Shown here in pieces: positions 7,832 to 16,481 of a DNA stretch of 47,182 nucleotides. The position numbers and the translations under genes are program-made. Under the pieces are notes generated by a model. It saw only the letters and a list, made by a program, of their open reading frames with translations, was not told where the DNA came from and searched no databases. Origin of the DNA: DASVTR01 sp033855775 (GTDB lineage Bacteria > Acidobacteriota > Blastocatellia > Pyrinomonadales > Pyrinomonadaceae); the NCBI GenBank assembly GCA_033855775.1, contig JAWVFT010000006.1, positions 1 to 47,182 on the forward strand, written 5' to 3'. How positions within the stretch are numbered: position 1 is the stretch's first letter; every line of letters starts with the position of its first letter.

Positions 7832-9562
7832 ATGACGAAAAAAGTGTTCTATCGGAATTTGCAGCCAGACCCGGAAGGGCCGGTCTTCGGCTATGTCTTC
7901 GATGCCGCTGAGTTTCAGAAGACTCAGGAGTTCCTGCACGCGCACGTTGAAACAGTCGTTAAGGATTTATTGATGAGCGGCGCTGTCTCGGCGGTTGTCT
8001 CCGGCTTTGCCGCCACGCCCGGCAGCGGCCTCAGCGTCAACGTCGCAGCCGGACAAGTGCATGCTGTTGATGGCAAAACTCACGGCTCTGATGCGGTCAC
8101 AGTCGCGCTCAGCGCGGCGCATGCAACTCTACCGCGCATTGACCTGATTTATGCGACGCTCTCGACAGACGCTGAAGCTCTGACTCAGTTCAGACCCTTC
8201 CGCCAGTTGCGCACGCTCTCGCAGTTGTCCGCTGACCCGCCTGCGCCTCCTTATCCGCCCATTCAAGAGAATGTCTCAACGGAGTTGCATACGCGCGCCA
8301 CGGTGCTGGTGCGCGCCGGAACGCCGAACGCCAGCCCGGTCGCGCCTGCTCTCAACGCGGGCGAGGTGCCCTTGTTTCAAATCGCTGTCGCAGCTAACGC
8401 GACCACACTCATCAGCGGCAACATTACCTCTGTGCACAACACCGCTCGCTCTCTGGCGCAAGCTCTCACAGACATCTCAACGCTGCTCGCGTTCATGGCG
8501 GGCGCAAACGCGACCTACGTCAACACAACAGGCGACACGATGACCGGCCCGCTCAACCTGCCAAGCGCAGGCTTGCAAGTTGGCAGCGGCGGCGTCAATC
8601 AGTTCCGCGTTGACCCGAACACCGGCTATGTCGGCATCAACGCATTGTTCGATACGCTCTTCGAGACGAAGATAGGAGGCACATTACTACTCGCCTACTT
8701 TGCTCGAATGGTTGGCGCGCACCCGCAGTTGCAATTCTTCGACACCAACCTCGCTGCGCCTGCTGGCAGATATTACGTCGTCGCGGGCACGGTTGATAAT
8801 TTGGACAAGCTGCGCTTCGGCAGGTTCGTCAACGAGGCATTGACCGCGCAGCAGGATTCAATTGTCATCAAGGGCAACAGTGACGTAGATATTTTGACCA
8901 ACCTGTCTGTGCTGGGAACCATCACTGGCGGCGTCAAATATTTCCAAGACGATCATCCGCTCGATCCTGACAACAAGAACTTGCGCTACGCCGCTATTGA
9001 GGGGCCGCGCCATGATCTGCTATTTCGTGGGAAGGCAGTAATCCCTGACGGTGAAACGGGAGTCCTCGTCAATATAGATACTGCCTCTAATCAAGCGGCA
9101 GGCACCTTTGTCGCGCTCGTGCATGACAGTAACGTGCAAATATGTCTCCAGAATGAGACGACCTTCGAGCCAGTGAAAGCGCTTTACAATAACAATGGTA
9201 CGCTGAGTATTCTCCGTGAGAATGATACGGGTGCGATAACCATATCATGGCTTTTGGTTGCCGAGAATAATTCAGCCTACCTCAATTCTCTGCCCACCGT
9301 AGACGGCGATGGCCATCTGATTGTGGAAGAAGACAAGCCAGCGGGCGACTCTGATTTGCTCGTCCCGCGTGAGGAAAGCGTAGCAGCTGTAGATGCCGCT
9401 CCCGATGAAGATTATGAAGAGATTGTGACCGAACTGATAGGGACGGCGGGTTATCCCCTGCACGCCATCCAGACCGGCGAAGGCGCAGTGCCGACGCGCA
9501 CGGTAACGCGACACATCACTGACCAGCAAGGCAATTCCTATGAGCCGCCAGAGGAGCCGTAA
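7832..9562 (+). CDS. Tail fibre / receptor-binding protein
   Basis: A 576-residue protein. ATG 7832 (MTKKVFYRNL) is chosen because a start at 7784 would overlap the preceding gene by 29 bases and the region before 7832 is not conserved-looking. The N-terminus contains the fibre base typical of contractile tails (SGLSVNVAAGQVHAVDG, ATLPRIDLIYATL), which sits on gpI-like protein. The middle has TGDTMTGPLNLPSAGLQV, a very common fibre motif, and the distal half has HPLDPDNKNLRYAAIEGPRH, a domain shared by many fibre tips. The last 80 residues are acidic and low in hydrophobics. It is the last tail gene; target specificity cannot be read from sequence. No tail-fibre chaperone follows. Confidence 0.85.
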   Translation: MTKKVFYRNLQPDPEGPVFGYVFDAAEFQKTQEFLHAHVETVVKDLLMSGAVSAVVSGFAATPGSGLSVNVAAGQVHAVDGKTHGSDAVTVALSAAHATLPRIDLIYATLSTDAEALTQFRPFRQLRTLSQLSADPPAPPYPPIQENVSTELHTRATVLVRAGTPNASPVAPALNAGEVPLFQIAVAANATTLISGNITSVHNTARSLAQALTDISTLLAFMAGANATYVNTTGDTMTGPLNLPSAGLQVGSGGVNQFRVDPNTGYVGINALFDTLFETKIGGTLLLAYFARMVGAHPQLQFFDTNLAAPAGRYYVVAGTVDNLDKLRFGRFVNEALTAQQDSIVIKGNSDVDILTNLSVLGTITGGVKYFQDDHPLDPDNKNLRYAAIEGPRHDLLFRGKAVIPDGETGVLVNIDTASNQAAGTFVALVHDSNVQICLQNETTFEPVKALYNNNGTLSILRENDTGAITISWLLVAENNSAYLNSLPTVDGDGHLIVEEDKPAGDSDLLVPREESVAAVDAAPDEDYEEIVTELIGTAGYPLHAIQTGEGAVPTRTVTRHITDQQGNSYEPPEEP

Positions 9563-9637
9563 AAAGCTCTATCAAAGAGTCGTCAAATCTGCGAAAATGA
9601 TGGCTCAAGTGCTTGCTGTGTGTTGGGTTTTGGACTC

Positions 9638-9698
9638 CGTTTAGTAAACGATGTGCAAATCTTCATTTAGTAAATGATGTGAAGACGTTTAGTAAACG
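9638..9698. repeat. Three palindromic iterons (operator-like)
   Basis: CGTTTAGTAAACG at 9638-9650, CATTTAGTAAATG at 9664-9676 and CGTTTAGTAAACG at 9686-9698. Each has two 6-bp arms around a central G, with start-to-start spacings of 26 and 22 bp. The second copy changes both arms in a compensating way (G to A on the left, C to T on the right), which keeps the dyad and so argues for binding by a symmetric dimer. The three share the same orientation of the central G and are followed by GAtgtg or GActtg. Confidence 0.85.
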
Positions 9699-9747
9699 AC
9701 TTGAAAAGCTACAGCTTAGCTCTCAAGGCTCAAGCACAGTTTCGCCA

Positions 9748-9784
9748 CTTTTCCACAGGAGGTTGTGGAAAAGTCTGTGGAAAA
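9748..9784. promoter_or_regulatory. DnaA-box-like cluster
   Basis: TTTTCCACA at 9749-9757 faces TGTGGAAAA at 9764-9772, forming a perfect 10-bp inverted repeat (9748-9757 / 9764-9773) with a 6-base spacer; a third copy, TGTGGAAAA, is at 9776-9784, 12 bp after the second. TTTTCCACA is one base from the DnaA consensus TTATCCACA and is a known box variant in some phyla. A similar 12-bp-spaced pair occurs at 20854-20874. Confidence 0.6.
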
Positions 9785-9888
9785 CCTTCTTTCGGGCGTT
9801 ACAAGTTCCTGACAATTTTAGACTTCTAGCATTTTGCACACTTCGGCGGCATCTTTTGCAAACTCTTCATGGTGAGAGGCTTGCACTC

Positions 9889-10248
9889 ATGAAACAAAAT
9901 TTGCAGGCCGGTCGCGGACGGTTTCTACGGCTTATCTTTTTGAGTTGGCTGCTGGTCGCGGCCCAAGCCGCCTGCGTCAAGTTGCCACGCCGCGCCGCGA
10001 GTCTCTCAGGTCATAAAGCCACGCCCGCCGCTCTTGCCAGCGCACAGGGCCAACCGCTCATCAACATCAACACGGCCACGCCCGCAGAGTTGGAGAAGCT
10101 GCCGGGAATCGGTCAAGCTCTGGCCGCGCGCATCGTCGAGCACCGGCAGAAGTACGGTCGCTTTCGTCGCGTTGAGCATTTGCTCGCGGTGCGTGGCATC
10201 AGCGAGCGACGCTTTCGCGCTCTGAGCGCGCTGCTGGCGGCGGAGTGA
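9889..10248 (+). CDS. ComEA-like helix-hairpin-helix DNA-binding protein
   Basis: A 119-residue protein. I choose ATG 9889 because it gives a proper export signal: charged start, then FLRLIFLSWLLVAAQAA, with a Cys right after that could be a lipid anchor although the lipobox is imperfect. Residues about 55-115 form the ComEA repeat: ININTATPAELEKLPGIGQA, then LAARIVEHRQKYGRF and the second hairpin LLAVRGISERRF. ComEA binds incoming double-stranded DNA outside the inner membrane in transformation. comEC lies 3 kb downstream on the other strand. It ends six bases before the glycerate kinase gene, so the two probably form one transcript. Confidence 0.85.
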   Translation: MKQNLQAGRGRFLRLIFLSWLLVAAQAACVKLPRRAASLSGHKATPAALASAQGQPLININTATPAELEKLPGIGQALAARIVEHRQKYGRFRRVEHLLAVRGISERRFRALSALLAAE

Positions 10249-10254
10249 GCGTGC

Positions 10255-11652
10255 ATGCCTGAGCTATCAAAGCTACGCGATGCGGCGCTTGAGATTTTCC
10301 GCGCGGCCTTGCGGAGCGCGGATGCCGTTGCCGCCGTCCGCCGCGCCGTTCGCTTGGACGGCCCGCTGCTCAAAGTCTGCGAGACGAACATCAACTTAAC
10401 GACGCGGCCCAAAGCGATTTACGCTATCGCCATCGGCAAAGCCGCGCACGCAATGGCCGCGGCTCTCGATGACACATTGGGCGAGACGTTGACAGCCGGA
10501 CTGGTGGCTGGCTTGTCGCTTGAACCATCGCGCGAAGAAACGGCAACAGCCGGAGCCACGCCTTCGTCATCATCATTGCACAATCGCTGGCGCGTCTTCG
10601 CCGGGGGCCATCCGTTGCCGAACGAAGCGAGTCTGAAGGCAGCGCGCGCAGCCTTTGAAGTCTTGAGTCAAGCCGACGAGCAACGCGCGTTGACGTTCTT
10701 CCTTATCTCCGGCGGCGGCTCGGCTCTGCTCGAATGGCCGCGCGACGAAAGCGTGACGCTCTCTGAACTGCGCGAAGCCAATCGCGCGCTCGTTCAATGC
10801 GGCGCGAGCATCGCTGAGATTAACGCTGTCCGCCGCGCCATGTCGGCTGTGAAGGGAGGCGGCCTGGCCGCGCGCGCGCCGCGCGCAGACCAACTGAGCC
10901 TGATTATCTCCGACACCAACAAAGGCGACGAAGCAACGGTCGCATCCGGCCCGACCTATGCGCCGCCGCTTGACGCGCCCGCCGCGCTGGATGTCGTCGC
11001 GCGTTATCAACTGTCAACGCGCTTGCCCGCTTCAATTTTGCGCACACTCAATCAAACAGAATCAAGCGATGCTGAACCGGCGAGCGCTTTGTTGCGCCGA
11101 CATTACGTGTTGCTCAATAACGAAGATGCGATTGCTGCGGCGGCGGACGCGGCGCGCGAGCGCGGCTTTATAGTTGAAGTCGCAGGCGACATTGTTGAGC
11201 AGGACATCGGCGACGGTTGCAAGCAATTGTTAGAGCGGCTGCTCGCGGCGCGCGCACGCGCACGCCGCGAAGGCCGCGTTATCTGTCTACTCTCCGGCGG
11301 AGAGTTTGCGTGTCCCGTCCGTGGCAGCGGTCTTGGCGGTCGCAACAGCGAGACGGCTCTGCGCGTCGCTTTGGAAATCGGAGAGCGCGCGCCCGGCGAA
11401 AGCGAAGCGGGTTCGGCGTCTCACATCGTCGCCCTCAGCGCAGGCACGGACGGCATCGACGGCAACAGCCCTGCGGCGGGAGCGATGTGCGACGAGACGA
11501 CGCTCAGGCGCGCGAGCCTGCTCTCAATGGATGCGCGCCGCTCGCTTGAGACGAGCGACGCCCACAGCTTCTTCGCGGCTCTAGGCGATTCGCTCGCGAC
11601 CGGAGCGACAGGCACAAACGTGCGCGACGTGCGCGTGCTGCTGGCGAGTTAG
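10255..11652 (+). CDS. Glycerate 2-kinase, MOFRL family
   Basis: A 465-residue kinase that phosphorylates glycerate at O2 with ATP, feeding 2-phosphoglycerate to glycolysis. The N-terminal DUF4147 domain holds AIGKAAHAMA and ISGGGSALLEWP; the central part has SAVKGGGLA and LIISDTNKGDEATVASGPT, which are the conserved substrate and nucleotide loops. The C-terminal MOFRL domain has LLSGGEFACPVRGSGLGGRN (near residue 350) and SAGTDGIDGNSPAAGA, the signature of the class II glycerate kinases (TtuD/GckA type). A serine/alanine-rich insertion at residues about 95-110 (TATAGATPSSSSL) is not usual. The neighbours do not suggest a pathway. Confidence 0.92.
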   Translation: MPELSKLRDAALEIFRAALRSADAVAAVRRAVRLDGPLLKVCETNINLTTRPKAIYAIAIGKAAHAMAAALDDTLGETLTAGLVAGLSLEPSREETATAGATPSSSSLHNRWRVFAGGHPLPNEASLKAARAAFEVLSQADEQRALTFFLISGGGSALLEWPRDESVTLSELREANRALVQCGASIAEINAVRRAMSAVKGGGLAARAPRADQLSLIISDTNKGDEATVASGPTYAPPLDAPAALDVVARYQLSTRLPASILRTLNQTESSDAEPASALLRRHYVLLNNEDAIAAAADAARERGFIVEVAGDIVEQDIGDGCKQLLERLLAARARARREGRVICLLSGGEFACPVRGSGLGGRNSETALRVALEIGERAPGESEAGSASHIVALSAGTDGIDGNSPAAGAMCDETTLRRASLLSMDARRSLETSDAHSFFAALGDSLATGATGTNVRDVRVLLAS

Positions 11653-11677
11653 GGATGACGGCCCGGCTCTTGACACG

Positions 11678-11707
11678 TTGACTCGCGCGCTCTTTGAGTA
11701 TTATAAA
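11678..11707 (+). promoter_or_regulatory. Putative promoter of cysteine dioxygenase gene
   Basis: TTGACT at 11678-11683 and TATAAA at 11702-11707 are 18 bp apart, just after the glycerate kinase stop. An additional TTGACA is at 11670. The predicted start of transcription is about 65 bases before the ATG at 11778. Confidence 0.4.
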
Positions 11708-11777
11708 AGTTGCCGCGCACGGCTCTCGCCGCACCGAAGCAGACCGATTCAAAATTCGCACAGGAGTTTTAGTTAAG

Positions 11778-12368
11778 ATGTCAACGAATGTCACGGAGAC
11801 AGCACAATTGCCGGTCGGCGTCGAGTTAAAGAGCGAAGGCTTTCTTTCTTTCACGGCCTTGAAGGAAACGCTCTGCGCTTTGCAAAGCGCGCCGACGCTC
11901 GCAGACCTTGACAGTTGGTTGAGCAAGGCGCAGCCGACGGACGAAGACCTGCGCCCGTTTCGTTCGTTTAAGCCGGGGACATACGCGCGCCATCGCGTGA
12001 TGCGCAACGAGCACGTCGAACTGCTCGTGCTCTGCTGGCTGCCCGGCCAGCGCACGCCGATTCACGACCACAACGGCTCCTACGGCGCGGTGCGCGTCTG
12101 CGAGGGCGTGATGTGGGAGACGACGTTTGCGTTGAACGACGAGCGCGAGTTGTACTACCGCTCAGCCCGCGAGTGGAACGCGGGCGAAGTGACGGACGCG
12201 AACGTCCCAGACATTCATCAACTCGGCAATCCAGAATGCAGCGGCCAGAAACTCGTCACGCTGCACCTCTACGCGCCGCCCCTCGGCGTCCTCAACACCT
12301 ACAAGGTCGGCAGTTCCGAAGTCGGCCACTACTCGCCCAACGAGTTCATGGACGGAGCCGGAATCTGA
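11778..12368 (+). CDS. Cysteine dioxygenase (cupin)
   Basis: A 196-residue cupin that would oxidise cysteine to cysteine sulfinate with iron and oxygen. The iron-binding H-x-H is in PIHDHNGSYGAVRVCEG (near residue 97) and the third histidine in VPDIHQLGN (near residue 150). The spacing and the RPFKPGTYARHRVMRN-like strand before the first motif match bacterial cysteine dioxygenase type I. The start ATG 11778 follows CAGGAG at 11761-11766; the upstream in-frame extension is rejected. It lies between a promoter and the modA gene. Confidence 0.88.
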   Translation: MSTNVTETAQLPVGVELKSEGFLSFTALKETLCALQSAPTLADLDSWLSKAQPTDEDLRPFRSFKPGTYARHRVMRNEHVELLVLCWLPGQRTPIHDHNGSYGAVRVCEGVMWETTFALNDERELYYRSAREWNAGEVTDANVPDIHQLGNPECSGQKLVTLHLYAPPLGVLNTYKVGSSEVGHYSPNEFMDGAGI

Positions 12369-12370
12369 AC

Positions 12371-12630
12371 CGCAGCGACACGAAGACACACGGACGCGGC
12401 GACGCAATGATGCAGCGACGCGAAGACGCGGAGACGCGGAGACACGGCGACAAAGAAAGCGTTGTTATTAACGTTGCTGCTTCTTCGTTGAATGCGCGCG
12501 TCCGTGTGTCCAGGCATCAACGTCTTCGTCATTCTCGCCGCGCTCTTCGCTTTCGCCGCGTCTCCGCGTCTACGTCTCTCCGCGTCTACATCTCTCCGCG
12601 TCTCCGCGTCTCTCGTTTGTCGCTTCTTTC
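12371..12630. repeat. Octamer-repeat inverted pair before modA
   Basis: Left arm about 12371-12459 is built of degenerate 8-base units like GCGGAGAC; the right arm about 12552-12630 is the complement (GTCTCCGC, TCTACGTC). They flank about 95 bp. The right arm is translated as the modA N-terminal extension. It belongs to the same style of repeat as the heptamer hairpins at 18545, 22934, 24298 and 33559. Confidence 0.7.
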
Positions 12631-13387
12631 TCTGGCTCTCATCTCGTCGCTGCTCATCGCGGGCTGTTCAAGACGCGACACATCAAACATTCAGGACGGA
12701 GGGCGTGAAATCAACGTCGCCGCCGCCTCTAACCTGACGGATGCTTTCGCGGAGTTGGGCAAACAGTTTACGGCGCGGACAGGCGTGCGCGTCGTCTATA
12801 GTTTCGGGGCGACGGCAGACCTCGCCAAACAGATTGAGAACGGCGCTCCGTTTGACCTCTTCGCGGCGGCGGATGTCGAGCACGTGGAGACGTTGAATCG
12901 TCAGGGATTGCTCGTTGACGGCACGCTGGCCGTTTACGCGCGCGGGCGTCTTGTGTTGTGGATTCCACAGGGCAGCGGCGCGCAGGTGGCGCGGCTGGAA
13001 GACTTGACGAGCCGGACGGTCGGGCGCGTCGGCATCGCCAAGCCGGATGTCGCGCCTTACGGGCGCGCGACCGTCGAAGCCTTGCGCATGTTGAATCTCT
13101 GGTCACAGGTCGAAGCGAAAGTCATCTACGGGCAGAACGTCTCGCAGGTCAAGCAGTATGCGGCGACGGGCAACGTTGACGTGGCCTTTCTTCCGCTGGC
13201 CCTCACGCGCGAGGGAGAAGGCCGCGCTATCGAAGTGGACGAAAATCTTCATCAACCGATTGAACAAGCTCTGGCTCTCATCAAAGCTTCCGCTAAGCAG
13301 GATGACGCGCTCCGCTTCCGCGACTTCGTGCTCGGCGCCGAAGGACAATCGCTGCTTGAGCGTTTCGGCTATCGTAAGCCTCAATGA
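12407..13387 (+). CDS. modA: Molybdate ABC transporter substrate-binding protein
   Basis: A lipoprotein of the ModA family that binds molybdate or tungstate outside the membrane. The mature part begins after LLSLALISSLLIAGC, a good lipobox (LIAGC, Cys at about 12662). Then come EINVAAASNLTDAFAELGK, SFGATADLAKQIENGAPFDL, FAAADVEH, and GQNVSQVKQYAATGNVDVAF, all ModA landmarks. The start is unclear: ATG 12407 or 12410 gives about 75 extra residues, all encoded by the octamer repeat; a TTG at 12617 right before the signal is an alternative. Repeat invasion may have replaced the original start. modB is 8 kb away and no modC is seen. Confidence 0.88.
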   Translation: MMQRREDAETRRHGDKESVVINVAASSLNARVRVSRHQRLRHSRRALRFRRVSASTSLRVYISPRLRVSRLSLLSLALISSLLIAGCSRRDTSNIQDGGREINVAAASNLTDAFAELGKQFTARTGVRVVYSFGATADLAKQIENGAPFDLFAAADVEHVETLNRQGLLVDGTLAVYARGRLVLWIPQGSGAQVARLEDLTSRTVGRVGIAKPDVAPYGRATVEALRMLNLWSQVEAKVIYGQNVSQVKQYAATGNVDVAFLPLALTREGEGRAIEVDENLHQPIEQALALIKASAKQDDALRFRDFVLGAEGQSLLERFGYRKPQ

Positions 13388-13436
13388 ACTAAGCCGACGA
13401 CTTTCACAGTTCAGGAAATCAATCAACGACAGCTTC

Positions 13437-13466
13437 AGAAAAATCCGCCGGCCTCAATCCGGCGCG
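13437..13466 (-). terminator. Terminator at the comEC 3' end
   Basis: On the minus strand a CGCCGG/CCGGCG hairpin overlaps the comEC stop codon (13454-13456) and is followed by a run of five T. The convergent modA gene ends at 13387, so this hairpin separates the two. Confidence 0.5.
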
Positions 13467-16189
13467 AAAGTCTCGATACTTAAATCGTGGCCGTCTGTGC
13501 TGACGGTGATAGTCCCGCTTCGTCCGGTTGTTAGAATCTGCGCTCCGTTTGCGCGCCAGCGTTCGACGACTTCCGCGTGCGGGTGGTTGAAGATGGAAGT
13601 GAGGCCGACGGAGATGACGGCAACTTGCGGATGCGCGCGGGCGATGAACTCAGGCGTGGAAGAAGTGCGACTGCCGTGATGCGCGACCTTGACGACATCT
13701 GCGCGCAAATCTTCCGGCGCGGAAACAAGAGCGGCCTCCGCTTCTCGTTCGATGTCGCCGGTCAGCAGGAAGACTCGCTCGCCGAAGCGCAGGCGCAGCA
13801 CGAGCGAGTCGTTGTTGCGCGAGGGAGCCGAAGCGTCATCCGTGCGCGGCGGCCAGAGGACATCCGCCGCGACCGCGCCGAAGCGCAGCGTGTCGCCGCG
13901 ACCGAGAAGATAAACGGGAACCCTCGCGGCTTGCAGCGTCGCTTTAAAATGCGCGAACTCGTCATCGTTTGCGGGCGCGCGCCCGACGAGCGCGGCGCGC
14001 ACGCTGAAGTTGCGCGCGACATCGTTGAGGCCGTCAATGTGGTCTGCGTCGGCGTGCGTCGCCAGAACGTAGTCAACGCTGTCCAGCCCGCGCTGCCACA
14101 AGTATTCGGAGACGACCGCTTCGCCGATGCTGCGCGTGTCGCGCTCAAAAACCGCGTCGCTCTCTTCAACATCAACGGGCTGGCCGCGCGCTTGAATGCT
14201 AGGGCGGCCGCCGCCGTCTACCAGAAGCGTCGCGCCGTCGGGCATCGTCAAGAGCGCCGCGTCGCCCTGCCCCACGTCCAGAAAATCAATCCGCAGCCTT
14301 CCGTCCGCGCGGCGCGCGCTCAAAGGATGCGCGACAATGACGACGAGCGTGACCAGCAGCATCAACACGGCCAGCTTGTAGACGCGAGGCAGCATCGCGC
14401 GCTTTTCATCTTCGTCAATGTTCGGGAGGTTGCGCAGCGGATTCCAGCGAGCTAGCGCGACGGCCAGCGCAATCAGCGGGACATAATAAAGCCCGTAGAC
14501 GCTCGCAGCCCAACCCGTGTACTCCGGCAGTCTGAAGGCCGCCACGCCCCAACGCGCAAACGGGTCAACGCTGTGAGTCATCAGCCAGTTCAAGGCTTCG
14601 GCCAGTTGGAACAAAGGCGCGGCGAGTTGCGCGCTTGCCTGCGCGAGCAGCAACGCCGCGAGCGCGACCAGCGACACCAAGGCCATCAGGATTCCGACGA
14701 AGATGTTCAAGATGAGCGAAGCCAGCGAGAGGCGATGAAAGTAGAGCACGAGCAGCGGCAACAGCCCTGCCTGCACGCTCGTTGAAACAATCATCGCGCT
14801 CAAGGCATAACGCAGCGGGCGTTGCATGCGCCAGCGTTCAAGCCGCGCCGCCAGCGGCGTCTTGAAGAGGCGGCAACTGTAAGCGGCGCGGGCCGACTCT
14901 TCACGCCATTCACGCTCGCTCCAAAAGAGAGCTTCGGCCAGGGCTCGCCACCAGCGCGGGCAGACGGGCGGGTACGGCGTCTCCTGCGCCGGACGCCAAA
15001 CGCCCACGGCTCGCAGTCTCTCCAACAACGGCCATGCGACGACAGCAATCATCAACACAGAAAGAAACGTCAACTGAAACGAAGCATCGAAAAGGTCGCC
15101 CGGTCGCCAGACGAGCAGCGCAAGAGCCGCGCAGCCGAGCGCGTTCAAAGGCCGCGCGCGTCTGGCGACGACGGGCGCAAGCGCCACCATCGTAAACATC
15201 AACGCGGCCCGCGTGACGGAGCTTTCCGCGCCGACCGCCAGCGCGTAAGCCCACAAGAAAATCGTCGAGATGAGAAACTGCCAGCCGCGCCGCCGCGTCA
15301 CGCGCCGCATGACGAACAGCGCCAGCCCGCCGATGAAACTGATGTGAAGGCCGCTGATGACGAGGACGTGAAAGGTTCCGGCCTCACGAAATCTTTCGGC
15401 GGCATCGCGCGAAAGATAATAACGATTGCCGAGCAGCGCCGCTTGCAGAACTCCGCCCGTCTCCTTCGAGAACTTCGTTGCGAGTTGCGCCAGCAGGAAT
15501 TGCCGCCACTCGTACAGCCACGCGAGCGGGAGAAAGACGCGCTCGTCGTCCAGTCGCTCAATCAGCAACAGACTCTTGACAACGCCCGTCGCGTCATAGC
15601 CGCGCCTTTGCAGAAACTCCGTCAACGAAGAGCCGCCCGGATTGCGAAACCTCTCGGCGCGGCTCAGCGTCGCCAACACGCGCACGCGCGCCCCGTAGCG
15701 CAACTCAAGAGCCTCATACTCAGAGCGTGTCGCGTCATCCCGCGCTGGAGCCGAAAGCCACACGACGCCCGACGCTGCGCGCTCAAGTCCTTTGAACCGC
15801 AACTGCTCGACACGCACCGTCAGGTAAACGCCGTCGGGCGCAGTCTCAGGCTGGCCCGCCAAAACGCCCGTCAACTCGACCGGCTCGCCCGCGGCAATCT
15901 CGCCCTCGTCATAAAATCGTTGCACGCGCCCCGCGCCAACGCCGCTGCTTTCCAACAACTCAAGCGTCGCGCCCGCACAACTGAAAGCCAGCCCGACCAA
16001 CAACGTCGCCACTCGCGCCCGCCCACGCACATGCGCGTAGACGCACATCGCTGCGCAAGCCGCGCCCGCCGCCAGACACACTTCGAGCGGCAAGCGAATG
16101 AAGTGTGCCGTGAGAACTCCGAGCGCGTAGAAGGCGGCCAGCAACGCCAACGGATGAGCAGCGTATGACGGATGAACAGGCAACCGCAT
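13454..16189 (-). CDS. comEC: DNA internalisation protein ComEC/Rec2
   Basis: A 911-residue inner-membrane channel for single-stranded DNA in natural transformation. The N-terminus has three hydrophobic segments and the DUF4131 OB-like domain (residues about 60-220). Residues about 230-560 are the Competence domain, opening with RFREAGTFHVLVISGLHISF and ten or so membrane segments. The C-terminal third is a metallo-beta-lactamase fold: LDVGQGDAALLTMPDGATLL, LATHADADHIDGL and VKVAHHGSRTSSTPEF, the full set of metal-site motifs. Full length and no frameshift. Located 3 kb from the comEA-like gene and 22 kb from the pil operon. Confidence 0.95.
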   Translation of the reverse strand: MRLPVHPSYAAHPLALLAAFYALGVLTAHFIRLPLEVCLAAGAACAAMCVYAHVRGRARVATLLVGLAFSCAGATLELLESSGVGAGRVQRFYDEGEIAAGEPVELTGVLAGQPETAPDGVYLTVRVEQLRFKGLERAASGVVWLSAPARDDATRSEYEALELRYGARVRVLATLSRAERFRNPGGSSLTEFLQRRGYDATGVVKSLLLIERLDDERVFLPLAWLYEWRQFLLAQLATKFSKETGGVLQAALLGNRYYLSRDAAERFREAGTFHVLVISGLHISFIGGLALFVMRRVTRRRGWQFLISTIFLWAYALAVGAESSVTRAALMFTMVALAPVVARRARPLNALGCAALALLVWRPGDLFDASFQLTFLSVLMIAVVAWPLLERLRAVGVWRPAQETPYPPVCPRWWRALAEALFWSEREWREESARAAYSCRLFKTPLAARLERWRMQRPLRYALSAMIVSTSVQAGLLPLLVLYFHRLSLASLILNIFVGILMALVSLVALAALLLAQASAQLAAPLFQLAEALNWLMTHSVDPFARWGVAAFRLPEYTGWAASVYGLYYVPLIALAVALARWNPLRNLPNIDEDEKRAMLPRVYKLAVLMLLVTLVVIVAHPLSARRADGRLRIDFLDVGQGDAALLTMPDGATLLVDGGGRPSIQARGQPVDVEESDAVFERDTRSIGEAVVSEYLWQRGLDSVDYVLATHADADHIDGLNDVARNFSVRAALVGRAPANDDEFAHFKATLQAARVPVYLLGRGDTLRFGAVAADVLWPPRTDDASAPSRNNDSLVLRLRFGERVFLLTGDIEREAEAALVSAPEDLRADVVKVAHHGSRTSSTPEFIARAHPQVAVISVGLTSIFNHPHAEVVERWRANGAQILTTGRSGTITVSTDGHDLSIETFAPD

Positions 16190-16481
16190 CAGAAATCGCC
16201 AGCCCGTCTTTCAAGATTTAACACGACGAACGCCGACCGCCAGCAAATATTCCCGGCAAGCTTTATAAACAAACGACGCTTCGATAGGAAGAGAGAATTT
16301 GTTCAGCCTTCCCAAAGGCACGACGAATTTGCAGGGTTAAGACGAACAGACAATATTTTTGCAAAAATCATCGCGCCCGAATCACATGTTTACGACCAAG
16401 CGCAGCCATTTGCTCCGTCAGTCTACGGCTGTCATCACAAGCGCTTTTGAAGAGTGAACTCTAAACTGCGGGCGCGGCCAA

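Larger units (their letters stand above)
9563..9888. other. Non-coding block with iterons and DnaA-box-like sites
   Basis: This gap between the tail cluster and the comEA-like gene holds no convincing gene; the open frame that spans it in the comEA frame has no signal peptide or known domain. It is locally AT-rich and contains three palindromic 13-mers (9638-9698) and three TTTTCCACA-type 9-mers (9749-9784). An 8-base direct repeat GGCTCAAG occurs on both sides of the iterons (9602-9609 and 9727-9734). Together these look like a replication or regulatory locus rather than a plain spacer. Confidence 0.7.

Noticed and set aside
1..9562. Complete prophage with attachment sites
   Set aside because: The left end is not in the window and no integrase, capsid or att repeat is visible.
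9613..9888. Long N-terminal extension of the comEA-like ORF
   Set aside because: It covers the iteron block, has no domain, and the natural signal peptide begins at 9889.
13577..14455. Long plus-strand frame over comEC
   Set aside because: Shadow of comEC; Arg/Ala-rich composition typical of antisense GC-rich frames.
14822..16168. 448-codon plus-strand frame over comEC
   Set aside because: Antisense shadow of a clear ComEC with all motifs.
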